In this document: positions 33,589-45,725 of the stretch, piece by piece | Layout: every line of letters begins with the position of its first letter | How positions within the stretch are numbered: position 1 is the first letter of the stretch | Source of the DNA: Combretum micranthum | Taxonomy: Eukaryota; Streptophyta; Magnoliopsida; Myrtales; Combretaceae | Assembly: GCA_024138025.1 (NCBI GenBank) | Contig: JAMXBD010000713.1 | Location: 1-64,000, forward strand | Direction of reading: 5' to 3' | Length of the DNA: 64,000 bases | Program-made: the position numbers and the translations under genes | The notes under the pieces: model-generated | What the model was told of the DNA's origin: nothing | Databases searched by the model: none | What the model saw: only the letters and a program-made list of their open reading frames with translations

Positions 33589-35722
33589 TATAGATACCCT
33601 ATTTTTGCCTATTTAAGGCTTAAATTTATAGTAAAAATTAAGATTATATTAAGCCCACAAATTACAACAAAATAAAAATTATGATAACATTAAAAATATA
33701 TATAATAGAAATAATAATATGAAAATTAAAAAGATAATAATAGTAACAAATAAAAGTAATATGGGCTTGATATAATAGTAATTGTAATTATAATTTTTTT
33801 AGATCTAATTAAATAGCTCATGTGAATTGGCCTATGTAAGTAAGTCCATTTTTGAAGCCTTAAATATAATTTCTACGCAAACTAAAATCGAGGCACAGGC
33901 CAACGGCCGATGGTAAAACACACACACATAGAGAGGCGACTAGGGTTCGAATCCGCGTGAGGGTTGCAAATTTTTTTTTTTTTCTGATAGGTGCGTGTAA
34001 CACACATGCCTGCCCATGGCTGGGCGTTTGAACATGCTTTTTCCCACATAGCATGGCTATTTCAAGCTCCTTTTTCACCCATTTTTGCTCGGATTTTCAC
34101 CAAATTGATGGAGGGGATTCGAAGAAGACATGGGATACTACGGAATTGGATAAAAAACTAGTCCTAAAACTCAGGATTTGACACTTGACTTTTGATCCAA
34201 AGTTTATGAAAAGTCTGTTTTTCGCATGTGAAGCAAATTCAATTTTGATTCAAACTAACCACTTAGCTTCTAGAAACACATATTTGAAGTCATTGTCATC
34301 CTTCCTGATGTTCATTAAGCTCGAAAATTGCAAAAAGCTTTGGAAGCTTAACTATGTGCGCATCTTATCTTCGGGGTTGTTGGCCACTTAATTCGACCCC
34401 TCGCTAGTATAAATAGGGGTCGAGGACTTTGTTCATCACATAAGAAATAATCAATTTCATCAGAAACATCCAAAAAACACTTTTAAGTTTCAGATCAAGC
34501 TTTGAGCATCTAAGGTTTTGATTTCGAAAATTTTTTGATTACTCTTTATAGAGGTCAAATCGGAGTAAACTAAAGCTACAATTGGATCTAGGGGTGGTGA
34601 AAGCTTTAGCTAGTAGCTTTCTCCTTCATCTAAAGCCTCTCACCATCTCTAACGAACACCACCATCGATCGCCACCCACTAGAATTTAAACCACAAACTT
34701 CCAACCAATTTCAAGCCAAACAACCATCATTGGAACTTTCTCCATCCTCTAAAATCCCCATTAGAAACAGTCGTGACCACTCAGAAATGCCAAATCGGAG
34801 TTTTGAACTCCGTCGGCCTCTTGCTTTTAGATCTGAGCCCGACCCAAATTCCAACCCGAAATTCGTGCCTAAATCCGAGATTTGACTTATGCTGATACAG
34901 GTAAGCTTATTCCGTTTTCTTTATTTATTTACTTATTTATTTATTTTAGTGATTTAAATAGAAAAAATCTCTTTTTATTTCTTTTCTTTTTTTTTTTTAT
35001 AAATAAAAAAAAACTTTTTTTTCTTTTTTTTTAAAGGGAATATAGAATTAATTTACTATACATATAATAATAATGATAGAAATGTGATGAAAAAACACAT
35101 TTTAACACAAAAATCTTATCTTAAAAATAAAAAAAACAACGTGATAGCATGTAAAATTTATGGAATTTAAAGTAAAAGAGTTCTAAAAAAAATACCAACC
35201 TACTAAAGTTTTCTTAAAAAAAAAAAAATACATATTATTTGATCCTGATTACCAGGTACATAGACACCTCCGGAGTGATATAAAAAATTAAAAACCTCTT
35301 TTTTTTTTTAATTTTGAATTGATTCTTTGTAAACATTCTAAAATTTGATGATAAATTGTAATAACATAGTTTTTAAATTAGTAATTTTTTTAGCATAAAA
35401 GAAAATAAAATTTAAATCGAGAATTAAGGTGTTAACCATATGGTTTTAATAGGATAGCTTATGAATCTAAAAATCTCTGATTTATTAAATTGGTTTTAAA
35501 ATTGATTTTTTTCACAGACTAGCAGCTAAGTGAGGATCAACCAACCTATTGATCGTAATTTACAATTTTTTTTCGATTTCAATCAGGTAGTGACTCCTAA
35601 TTAAAAATAATAACTAAATTTCTTTTAATTCCTAGTCGATGATTTGTATTGAATTAGTTTAAGTTTAGTATGGATTAGATTAAAAGAAATAAAACCAAAA
35701 AATGAAAAATCCAAACTCAATA
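33589..35722 (+). repeat. 5' LTR of the Ogre-like element
   Basis: 2,134 bp, starting TATAGATACCC (TG has become TA) and ending ccaaactcaata (CA has become TA), compared with TGTAGATACTC and ccagactcgaca in the 3' LTR. A TATA box lies at 34408-34415. A B-box-like ggttcgaatcc (33944-33954) follows a 'gatggtaaaaca' stretch. A CA repeat lies at 33916-33928. Confidence 0.92.
34408..34415 (+). promoter_or_regulatory. TATA box of 5' LTR
   Basis: TATAAATA in gtataaataggggtcg. The homologous box in the 3' LTR is at 52127-52134. Conservation in both LTRs and its position in the LTR support a core promoter role. Confidence 0.7.
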
Positions 35723-35725
35723 ACT

Positions 35726-35743
35726 TAGCGACTTCACTAGGGA
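35726..35743 (+). other. Primer binding site (Arg-tRNA type)
   Basis: tagcgacttcactaggga follows the 5' LTR by three bases. The usual Ogre/Tat form is TGGCGACT...TGGGGA, complementary to an Arg tRNA 3' end. Here two G-to-A changes have weakened it. Confidence 0.65.
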
Positions 35744-36355
35744 TACCAATTTTTTTTTTTTCAAGAGGGCTAGCTACCTAAAATTCATAGATTTAAAGTT
35801 TATCCTTTTTATGCTCATTCTTATATAGTATTTGTATAATAATTAATTTGTAAATAGTTATACTAATATTTTCTTTAAGTGATGTAGATAAGAAGAGGAA
35901 ATTTTATATATAGCCTTAATAGGGGCGCTTGATACTTTCGGGGGAAAAATTTATAAAAGTGTGTGCTAGGTATGATTAGAACTAGACCATCTTAGGTCCT
36001 AAGTAGGGAAGTCGCTAATAAGATTTGGAGGTTGTGGCTTTTCCATCCTTTGGTTCATGAAATGACCTCCCGCTCCGATTTAGTGTTGATCCGCGATCTA
36101 TTAACCTAGGAAACCTTTTAGAACCCACCAAATATTGCATTCATTTTCATAGGATGACAATTATAATCTCATGGTGAATCAACAATATCAGACTTGTGTT
36201 TTTTTTTTTTTTAAATATATAATAAAAACTTTTAAAAAAGAAGGAGAGTATATTTCCCTATAAATAATGATATAGGTTAATTTTATGTAAATACTTTATA
36301 CATAGAACTAAGAATTTTTTTTTTCATGTATTCTAAAGTTGGTATACTCTAGGAA
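35744..36355. other. Untranslated leader of the retrotransposon
   Basis: The leader between the primer site and the first ORF is AT-rich with long T runs. No conserved frame was seen. Confidence 0.5.
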
Positions 36356-37552
36356 ATGTTATCCTCAAGCTCGAGTGCCAACACTAGTCTTTGGTCTCAT
36401 CTCATTAGGGAACATCATGCTAAAACCTTTAAGGATCTTATGCCTTTGTTAGACTGGATGGTCAGTTTAATCCCATTCAACAGTCATTCATTAGAGATAG
36501 GCTGGGCCTGATCCTTCACCTACCAAGAGTCCACATTCCATTCACCATGTTTCGTGCTCTAACTCACTTGTGGGAACCAGAAGAGGAAGCTTTATGTTTG
36601 GGCCAACATTCCTGAGCCCAACTATAGAAGAGTATGCAGATTACTGCAGGACCCACCTATGTCTGAAGGAATCTATGTCCCGGAATTTGGTCAAGGCCCT
36701 GCCCGCATTATTTTAGAATTTTTAGGTGTAAAGAGAGGCTCAATAACTACATCCACGAAGACTTGTAATGAGCATTGCATCAAACTCTCCACCCTGATAG
36801 ATTGGTTTTGGGCCCTTAAAAACTTCAGAAAGAAACGAGATATCTTTTATGTGTCGTCTAACATCTGGGAAGACAATAGGGTCAACACTTTCGTTGTTAC
36901 TACTTTGGCCAACATCTTGTTCACACATGGAGATCTATTCATTCACTATGTTACGCCCCAAGGGGTACCCTAAACACAATAGTCCACCACACTTAATATT
37001 AAAGCTTAAGTATGACTACCTTAGTCATCTCATAAGCTTTGATACCGGGTGTAAGACATACGTTCACAATCATAGAGGACCAACTTTGAAACAAGTTGTT
37101 TAAGAAGACATTCATATAGCAGTTTAAGAATGGAAATCATAACATAGTAACTTGAAATAGGAAGTTATATAAAGGTCTTACAAACATCAAATGGGCATTC
37201 CCCCGCTAAAAGATATAGTTCATCATAGTCTGGAGAAGCCTAATCAAAATAATTACAAGGAGATTTACTTAGAAGTCTAATCTACATCTAGTCTTTAACT
37301 TCTTCCAAAAACTCCTTAAACCAAAAGGTAATACCTGAGAGAAATACCCCTGGGGCTTCAACCATAAATGGGGAAACTATAAGAGGTATCTATAAGGGGG
37401 TAAGCTCTTTTCTTAGTGAGAAATAAATCCATAAGTAAAGTACTCAACAATCAACAATCAACCAAGTTATTTAATGAAGCATATGGAATGCAAACAATCA
37501 CGTGAGAAACAATACATATGATTTTCCAAGAATCATATGTTTGAATGGATTT

Positions 37553-37566
37553 CCCCCCCCCTCCCC

Positions 37567-37600
<34 letters not shown>
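37553..37600. repeat. Poly-C tract
   Basis: Almost pure C: a single T at 37562, an A at 37567, then 33 C without interruption (37568-37600). It creates a spurious Gly-rich frame on the minus strand. Tract length is probably uncertain in any assembly. Confidence 0.95.
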
Positions 37601-37603
<3 letters not shown>

Positions 37604-39531
37604 TCTGTGGTTAGGTGTTTGGGCAACGAAGCCATAGTTCACAAATGATATTTTTGTAGTTTCATACAGATTCCTACCAATTACTAAAATGTAGTTGATT
37701 CGGGTGCCTACTCACCATTTAATTACAGACAATCAAAGTCATAGATTAGGTTTTGAGTCTTCAACCTCATTACTATGCACTTGTCCCACCATGGTATAGT
37801 AATGAATGCAATGTGACTCACTACGTGTCATGCATGAATCATTTAATTTAAGTAATCATGGCATAGCATTAATCGTTTAATAAGTGACCATAGAATTTGC
37901 AGACAATCAAATACTAAACTAAATTATACAATGATTAGTTAACAATTCCCACCTTGATATACTTATCATAACTTTAATCATGTAAGTAAAACACATGCGC
38001 TTTCATATTTTATCTTTTCCCTAAATTTAGCGTCACTAAGCTACAAGTAAATACATAAGTACAATTATGAGAATTTAAACTCATTCGGCCATATCAGAAG
38101 CTCCTTAGTTGAAATAGTCCTGTAGGTAGGGTAGCTCGGACTCCACGCCACTTATACCAAAGAAATACCCGAAATAAGTATTTCTTGGAAGATCTTAAAC
38201 TTGCAATTCTATTCAACTAAGTTCGTCAAAATTTGCATGAAGTGAAATTTCAACTTAAAATGGCTATAACTTGCTCATTTTAACTTGGAATTCCGCTCAT
38301 TTTATACCGATTTCTACTTACTCGAAAAGATCTATCCATTTCTAAGGTTATTTCCTACATATAAGGTCATTTGGGTTGCTAAACACCTCGGTATAGATTC
38401 AAAATAGAATTTTCTAGATTTTGTAAAACAATATTCCAACTCAACTTTATTAAAAAATCCTTTAGCAAAAATATAAATATGTATACATAATTTGAAATAA
38501 AAAATCCTTTGTGTATATATATAAGCACACTTTATTTGCAAAAATTCTAATGGTAGTGTCTCAACGATTTATTCCATAAAACAATGCATTTTGAAGTGTT
38601 TAAACTTGATAAATTTCTTTTCAAAGTATTTTGAAGAAACTTTATATTTCCCTAGGTTATTATAAATGGGTACATTCTTATTTGTTTTCCCATTCGTTTT
38701 TCCAAAACAAATAAATTTTTTCCTTTAACTTTGGCGTTTCACAATTTTTACTTATAGTGATAAAGAAACAAAGTTTTCAAAAGTTCGTTAAGTTGTTGAT
38801 AACCTATTTATAAATTTGCCTTTAGAATGATTTTAGAAAATGAGTCTTTTCTTTTTATATTTCTTGTTTATTAACTCTTTAACAAAAATATAAGTTTTTG
38901 TTTTCTAAAACTTAGTCTTTTATTTCATCTACAAATTTCATTTTAAAAGAATCCTCTTTATTAATAAAATCCTTTGTTTTTTATCTTATCATATTTATAT
39001 TCTTCGTCAATCTTTGAAAATAAGTTCTTCTTTAGAAACTTGAAAATCATTGTTTTTCTAAGTGGATTTATAAGTTAATAGGTTGATTTTATCTAACTTA
39101 AAAAACTAGTTTGTTTTCTTGGTTTTGTTATGGAATTGAAAAGACTTTGAATCTTATGCTTTTTGTGAAAACTTTGAATACCAACAAATTATTTTGCTAA
39201 GACTTAGGGTACCATATTATGAAAAGAAAGTGTTTATTTCTTATATTTCCTTAGCAAAGCTGTTCTTGTTGTTATTTAAGAAGGCTTTGAGAAACTTGAG
39301 AAATGTTGTAAAAATTCATTTTTTTTCTTCTTGTTGATGATAACTCCTTTATTTAGTGACAAGTTACTAATAGAAAATTTAATTTCAAGTTCTTTATTAA
39401 AGAAAAATTTTTCTTTAAATTTAGTTGAGACTACATCATTATGTAGATGCATGTATTGTGAGCTTGTGGTATGTAGATGATGAAAATATAAGATAAGAAG
39501 CAAGATAATATTAATAAGCAAGATATTATAG

Positions 39532-39648
39532 TCAAGTATTAGGAACCTTAGTTTCATTAAGGTAACCCGATCATGTATTGGGAGCCTTAGCTTCATCAGG
39601 GTAACCCGGTCAAGTATTAAGAGCCTTAGCTTTATCAAGGCAATCCGA
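39532..39648. repeat. 39-bp tandem repeat, three units
   Basis: Units 39532-39570, 39571-39609 and 39610-39648 share the pattern tcaagtatt.g.gccttag.ttcatcaggg.. with a few differences each. The unit is a multiple of three, so a minus-strand frame (39276-39638) repeats a 13-residue block, but no protein family is recognised. Confidence 0.9.
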
Positions 39649-40137
39649 GACCATGTCCCAAAAAAAAAAAAAGAAAGAAGAAAGAAGAAAAAACAATAAT
39701 AAGCTTGTTAGTGAGTTAATGATCATTTATGCTCTAAATATATATATATATATATATATAGATATATAGATAGTAACATATATGAAGTTAGGTTAGAAGC
39801 ATGATAATAACAATAATAAGATCATAATAAACAACATAATATGAAATTTATTCATGAATAAGACAAAACATGAACATAGTGTTGCTTCTATAATATTGGA
39901 ATATATAGTCATGTTAAGTTATATGACATGGTAAAAAGAAATAGGTGAGAACTTTTACCTAAGAAAATAATATAGAGGTGGTAGTAGAAGAAAAGCTTGA
40001 ATAGTGTTTATGTGTGTAGAAAAATTAGGTAGTAAAAGAAAGAAAAGAGAGATTTTGATAGAGAGTATTTGAGGAGAGATTTTGGGAGAGTTTTAGTAAG
40101 GTGAATAAGTGTGTGAAAGAATTGGCGGGAGATGGGG

Positions 40138-40145
40138 TATTTATA
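40138..40145 (-). promoter_or_regulatory. TATA box of the minus-strand solo LTR
   Basis: The minus strand reads TATAAATACCCC, about 700 bp inside the LTR's proposed 5' end (40849). It is followed by CT-rich leader DNA. Confidence 0.55.
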
Positions 40146-41765
40146 GAATTTTTGGAGTGAAAATTGTGTGAATTAGATAAATTGAAAAAGAAAAATAAAT
40201 ATGTGTGTGTATGGGAGAGAGAGGGTCGGCATGATGGGTGGGAAGAGAGAGAGAGAGAGATTTTTGTTTTGTTTTGTATTTTTGTTTATTAAAAGTAATA
40301 AGATGTAAAATTTGATGTGAATGAAGATGTATGAGAAAAGTAAAAAGTAGATAATATGTATGGTAGAGTGTAGAAATAGGTGTAGAAAAAGTAGAAATAG
40401 ATGAATAGTATAATAGTACTATGAATAGTACATAAGACAAATTAATACTTATAGTAAAGAAAATATACGTAGTTAAGCTATATCTGATATTTTGAGATAC
40501 CAAAAAATTATAAAACTGATATTTTTAAAATCCTTGTATTTTTACGAGTTTATTGGAATTATCGAAATATTTTTGTTGTCGGGGATACTGAGGCACGATT
40601 TTTTAAAACTGATCCCCTTCGGATCCGAAAGACATAAAAAATTATCGAATCTGATATTTTTTTGCATCCTTACATTATTATGAACTATTATTCACTATTA
40701 CCTCAATTTCATTGTTTCAGAATTAAGAACACGAGATTGCCGGATCTAATCTATTAGGGTTTGATCCATATTTGTTGGCCTTAGGGTTTCTTGTTGACTT
40801 GCGGTTTAAGGTTAGAACATAACCACAGCATAAAATCTAGGGGATTACACACTACCAAATGGTGGAGTTGGTGGCCCAATACTTAGCCGATAAATCATGC
40901 ATCCTTATCCTATTAGTTGAACAAATCAGAAGCCTGAACTATATCAAATCCAAGGGCCGGGGTAGTTTCAAAGCCAACATGTATTTGATGATAGTGTGGT
41001 TCGCTAGCCACAAGACATTATGGGAGCAGTTTGGCTAATGGGGCCCTTGTCAGTATTGATTACAATCTCATTCGGTCTTTCACTGAATAGGTCCACATAG
41101 AGGATAATGAATCCCTTTGGGACTTAATCGCCCTTTTGGGAGACATGATGCTTGAAGACTATCTATGGTAGGCTCGTTGGCTCAAATGTTTGGCTACCAT
41201 ATTGGATTGTAAAGAATACCCTACAGTACCTTTGATTGGTATAACATGTTGCATAGGTGACTACCCTTTTAGTGTGATAAGGCAATATGGCATGTTGCAA
41301 GATATCATCATCAAACCAGATCTAGAACAAACCATGATTAACTACTTAGATCAACCAAGACCCTCACAGTACTAAAGGCTAGGGTCGCACAAGTCAAAGC
41401 CTGGGAAATCAAGCCAGTCTATGAAATTAAGCCAGAAAATAAGGAAACTAAGAGGTATAGGCTACTCGGTGGTATGTCGCTCGTCAAGTGAAGAGAAACA
41501 AGGACATCGTTATGAGGCTCCTAACATCTTGGAATCACACCACCTTATCAAAATCTAGAAATTGTTGCAAACATGGAGACTATATCTGCCCGTATAGAAG
41601 TACTACCAAGACTTTCGAAGAAAGGAGCAAAGTATGACCTACAAGCTTTAGCAAGCTGGAAGCAAGATATTGGAACTAGAGGCAGAACTGAGAGAGTCTA
41701 AGAGGAAGATCGATGTGTTGGAGGAGCAAATTATCTCTTCGAATAAAGTTAGAAGATTAGTTTAA

Positions 41766-42190
41766 GAGCTTTTATGTAGGGTTTTTTTTTTGGGAAATGG
41801 GAGAGTGATCAATGTAGTAATAACAATGAACTTTTTGTTCTTCACAACATAACTCCAATAAATAGTTTAAGATTTACCACAAACTCTTAGTTGTCATCCT
41901 TCTCGCATCCGTGTGCTGCATTCTTGCACTTGTTTTTTTTTACAAATTTTGCTTGCTTTGTTTCTAGAAAAAAAAAAGGAAAAGAGAAGTTTTTCAAAAC
42001 ATGACTAATGAGTTTTGAGCTAATCTAGGTTCAAAAAGATAGCTCCTAAATAAAAAAGCCAAATTAGAAGTCCCATTGTCACCAGGTCCAATTCCAAAAT
42101 AGCTAGCAACAACAACAACAACAGCACCAACAACACTACTGCCAATAAAGATTCAACGGACGAACAAAGGATCCAATCCCTTAGCAAGAT
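41766..42190. other. Spacer between ORF1 and gag remnants
   Basis: AT-rich at first, then an uncertain N-terminal gag region with an AAC/CAA-rich stretch (about 42110-42130). No reliable start codon for gag could be chosen. Confidence 0.4.
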
Positions 42191-43670
42191 TATTGAACAA
42201 ATCCAACTTCTCACCTAAAGCATTGGCCTAATAAAAAAACTGTGACCACCCATTGAGGGATACTTTGGAACTCGAAAAGGGGCCGATGGCTAGCCCATCA
42301 AAGAAGAAGAAGCACATTATGTTCCCCAAATATCTAAGCCTAACCCTAATGAACTAAAGAAGGAGTTAGGGGCTTAAAGCAAAGAAATGGAAAAAAGTCT
42401 TGTCCTTCAATTCATTGAAAAATTGAAGGCATTTGAGAAAGCTGACGAGTTTGATCAAGTTGGGATCACGAGCCTACCTGTAGCTCAAGATAATGCCTTC
42501 CTTGAAAAATTTAAGGTACTAGATTTTGAAAGGTATGCAGCATAGGTTGCCCCAAACTGCATACTAGGCTCTACATGAGCAATATGAGCCATTATAACCA
42601 ATATGATAGTTAATAATCTATACTTTTCTGGATAGCCTTACTGGACTGATATTAACTTGGTATGCCCAGCTAGAGCTTAATGAGAATGATACTTGGGATA
42701 AATTGGACAAGGCATGTTATTATCAATACAAGTTTAATATTAAGGTTGCCCTATCCATGTAAGACCTTAGCAACATGACAGGGAAGAAGGATGAGACCTT
42801 CAAAGAGTATGCTCAGTGATGGAGGGCATTGGCAGCTATGGTTATCACACCTATTCCAGAGAAAGATATGGTATTAACCTTTATAAATACCTTGGAAGAG
42901 CTCTTTTTCTCCCGTTTGATTGGGCACAATTTAGTAAACTTTTCCGAAATAGTGGAGGGTACAAGATTGAGAGTGCCATCGCCACAGGTAAGTTGCAAGT
43001 AGAAAAGAAGCAGCCAAATAAGGTTCAACAATAAAGGGAAAGGGGCCACCATTAGTATGATCAATTCATCTGGGTTTCCTAGACTACACCAAGATTCACC
43101 ATTCAACCACTTCTAATGATAAGCAAGCATCTGTCTAACCTTAGCAACAACAAACAATCTTAGCTGGCTAATAGATTCAATAGAAAGTAGTTCAACAGAA
43201 TTCCAGTACCCCTAATTCAGGTACTTGCACAACTAAAGTTGATAATCTAATCAGTTTTGAGACTCTGAGAGAGGGTTACAAGCCAAAGAACTACAATCCC
43301 GACCTGAAATGTGACTACCATATGAGGCAAGTTGGTCATTCTACTAATGGATGTTGGAGGTTAAAAAAAAATTCAGGACCTCATCGATGCGAAGTTGGTC
43401 CAATTAGACTTTGTGGAAGCTCTAACGCCCAATGTTAACACAAATCCACTTTCAAACCATGGGCCCATTATTAATATGATCACTGTAGAAGTATCAGAGC
43501 CAACCATCGATTTGGATGAGTTACCTATCCCCATTGAGCAGATAGCTTGGATCCTTTACCAAAGAGGATACTTAGCTAATATGAACCTAAGGGAGAGGAT
43601 GAAAACAAGGCCAACCATATATAACTTGCTTCGAACCGGACATTTCACAAGAGAGGACATTTAAGAGATG
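42190..43670 (+). pseudogene. gag remnant with zinc-knuckle-like motif
   Basis: Capsid-like pieces appear in shifting frames: LTWYAQLELNENDTWDKL (about 42650-42700), YQYKFNIKVA, DLSNMTGKKDETFKEYAQ (about 42765-42815), and FINTLEELFFSRLIGHNLVN (about 42880-42935). They match the retrotransposon gag family of Ty3/gypsy elements. A zinc-knuckle-like CDYHMRQVGHSTNGCW (43312-43359) is followed by QDLIDAKLVQLDF and an NTNPLSNHG patch, as in Tat/Ogre gag-pro proteins. Frameshifts and stops are frequent. Confidence 0.8.
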
Positions 43671-43750
43671 CTTTTCCCTAGATCTCAAAGGCCTAGCACC
43701 GAAAAGAGTAATTGGCTAGGCATCAGGAGTCTTTTGGTAGGTATTAGTAC

Positions 43751-44023
43751 TTGGTTGATTTGTGGTTTGAGCCCAAGACCTTTACTAATGCACTAGCAAT
43801 AGGATGGTGCTTGGAATTTAAAAAGGACGATAAGACCTTACTAGAGATAGTGTATCACTTCAATGGTATGACAGGGAGTGATCCTAAGCCAGTGATCATA
43901 AAGTATTATGAAGAACTACAAATGACACCGATGGTGGTGAAACCTAAGAATTATGTCTTTCATGTGCCCATTGTGCCATCAAATTACAAAGCCACCCCGT
44001 TTGATTACCAAGCCACTATCTAA
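43751..44023 (+). pseudogene. gag-pro linker fragment
   Basis: A 90-codon open piece with KPVIIKYYEE and KPKNYVFHVPIVP. Similar 'KPLVIxY...P.P' linkers separate zinc-knuckle and protease in Tat-lineage polyproteins. Function unknown; not a host gene. Confidence 0.5.
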
Positions 44024-44160
44024 GCTTATGAAGCCATGATAGGAAGGCTTGGTAAAGCCTATGAGCCAGGAAAGGAGAAAAACCTGACCAAAGAATTCCT
44101 CCCCCAAAAGAAAGACTAGGAGAAAGAAGAAGAATTAGATGAAAGGGATGCTCTAGCAAA

Positions 44161-44735
44161 AATCATGAAAGCAAGTGAATATAGGGTTATTGAGCAATTG
44201 ACTAAGGTTATAGCCCAAATTTCCCTATTGGGTCTTTTGTTGAGTTTTAAGACACATCAGGAAGCACTATTTAAGGTGCTTCAACAGACCAAGGTCCTTG
44301 AAGGTATTACTGCTGAAGCTTTGGAACACGTGGTTGATTCCGTGTTTGTAATGGATCAAATCTCCTTTTCACTTGAAGATTTATGGGAAGAAGGCACTCG
44401 ACATACAAAACCCCTATTTATCATGGTCAAGTGCAATAATTTGATTGTGGCCTGTGTTCTCATTGATAACGGGTCATCTGAATGTCTACCCATTAGCCAC
44501 TTTGAATTTATTGGGTTTAAACACATCTAATATAAGGCCAAGCTCCACTATAGTAAGGGCTTTTGATGGGTCAAAACGAGAAATAGATGGTGAAATAGAT
44601 TTGGAAGTCGTCATTGGTCCACAAACATTCACCATATCATTCCAATTTTTGGATATTCCAAGGTCATTCAACTTACTGCTTGGGGGACCTTGGATTTATT
44701 TGGCTGGGGCAATTCCATCAAGCTTACATTAGAAG
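44161..44735 (+). pseudogene. Aspartic protease remnant
   Basis: Begins with a helical EYRVIEQLTKVIAQISLLGL segment typical of the pre-protease part in Tat/Ogre proteins. The active-site-like LIDNGSS follows (Asp at 44465-44467), then, after a one-base frame change near 44510, VRAFDGSKREIDGEI and LLLGGPWIYLAGAIPSSLH. Such elements use DNG where retroviruses have DTG. It is broken by a frameshift between the catalytic loop and the C-terminal part. Confidence 0.82.
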
Positions 44736-44967
44736 GTTAAATTCATTATCAAGGAGTAGATTGTCAAGGTTTTTTGGGGAACAAGACCATGCTATCTACA
44801 AGGATACCACTATCCCTTATATAGGTAAAGATGGATCTGAGGAATTCGGCTTACGGATCTTTGAGGAGATTAATATGCTAATGCAAGACAACAAAAGGGA
44901 AATCGAACCAAGGGTACTAGGAGGAAGGACAAACGGGGACATTCGGGTTAAGGTACGTTCCATCCAG

Positions 44968-45725
44968 TAGGGGTGGGCAAAAAACCAACTGAATTGCGAA
45001 CCAAATTTTTGGTTATTTTCTAAAACGGTTCGGTTTGATAGTGGAGATTTGATTTGCAGTTCGGTTTGGAGTGATGAACTGAACCGAAACGATTCAAATC
45101 GAACCATTTCACCTTAAAAAAGAAAAATCCTCTTAATGTTATTTTTATTTTTATAGTTAATTGTGCTTTGGTGTAAAATTTTGAATTTTTTATATTAAAG
45201 TTAATACTTTTAGGGTTTCAATGGTTGAAAAATAGTTGTAGTTTAATGGGTATTAGAAAATAGAAACATTATATTGGCTATCGCCTTCATCGGTGAAGGA
45301 AATCCAATCTTACTCCTTCCTTTATACACACACACACATATTTTTGTAATGGCACTTGATTACTTTTGAGTCTTAAAAAAAAGAGTACACCACCAATTTA
45401 TTCTTGTGTTTATTTATTCTCATTTTAACAACGTATATTAATGATGTGAAAAAATTTAGCTCATTATAGTTGAATGTTGATTTCCATAAATTGACAAATG
45501 TGTTATTAATGATTTCGATAAATTAATAAATCAACTTTTCAATTTGTTGTTGAGGTTTGAAATGTAAGAACATAATTCATAGTTTTTTTATTGAAATGAA
45601 AAAAAAAAAAGAAAATGCCCATCAATATATGATTCAAACTGTATAGAAAAATTAGCGAACCAAACATATAGATAGGTTCAATTTTGTAAAAATAACCGAA
45701 TCGAACAGTACCATGCTCACCCCTA
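44968..45725. mobile_element. hAT-type MITE (758 bp)
   Basis: Terminal inverted repeats TAGGGGTGGGCA.../...TGCTCACCCCTA are flanked by a perfect 8-bp duplication CCATCCAG (44960-44967 and 45726-45733). The 8-bp duplication and TAGGGGTG ends are characteristic of hAT elements. The subterminal region has repeated ggttcggttt / cgaaacgattc words. No coding sequence. It inserted after the protease remnant of the Ogre-like element. Confidence 0.92.

Larger units (their letters stand above)
36949..40849 (-). mobile_element. 3.9-kb solo LTR, minus orientation, inside ORF1
   Basis: 3,901 bp, with TGTTACGCCCC at its left and GGGGATTACA at its right end, flanked by a perfect CACTA duplication (36944-36948 and 40850-40854). 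Removing it joins the two halves of the ORF1 frame. A minus-strand TATA box (TATAAATA at 40138-40145), followed on that strand by a pyrimidine-rich leader and donor-like TTAGGTAAAAG near 39960, suggests minus orientation. It contains no retroviral domains. The interior holds a C tract (37553-37600), a 39-bp tandem repeat (39532-39648), a TA run (39740-39760) and a GA run (40243-40260). Confidence 0.82.
36356..41765 (+). pseudogene. Extra ORF before gag (Ogre ORF1-like), split by a solo LTR
   Basis: Begins with ATG at 36356 (MLSSSSSANTSLW) and carries an FRALTHLWEPEE...SPTIEEYADYC patch, the 'PTxEEY' pattern of the plant-mobile-domain-like ORF1 of Ogre elements. FGQGPARIILEFLGVKRGSI follows near 36680, and a helical region near 36780-36945. 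The frame is cut at 36948 by a 3.9-kb insertion and resumes at 40850 (QMVELVAQYLADKSC...). Later pieces include LWDLIALLGDM (about 41120) and LATILDCKEYPTVPLIG (41190-41240). It ends in a coiled-coil tail (ELRESKRKIDVLEEQI, to about 41765). Several stops and at least two frameshifts are present. The protein's role in Ogre elements is unknown. Confidence 0.75.

Noticed and set aside
37451..37642. Minus-strand frame with a long Gly run
   Set aside because: It is the translation of the poly-C tract and has no domain.
40141..40503. 120-residue minus-strand open frame
   Set aside because: It overlaps the LTR TATA box and a GA repeat. The product is Ser/Leu/Tyr-rich low complexity, consistent with an LTR leader.
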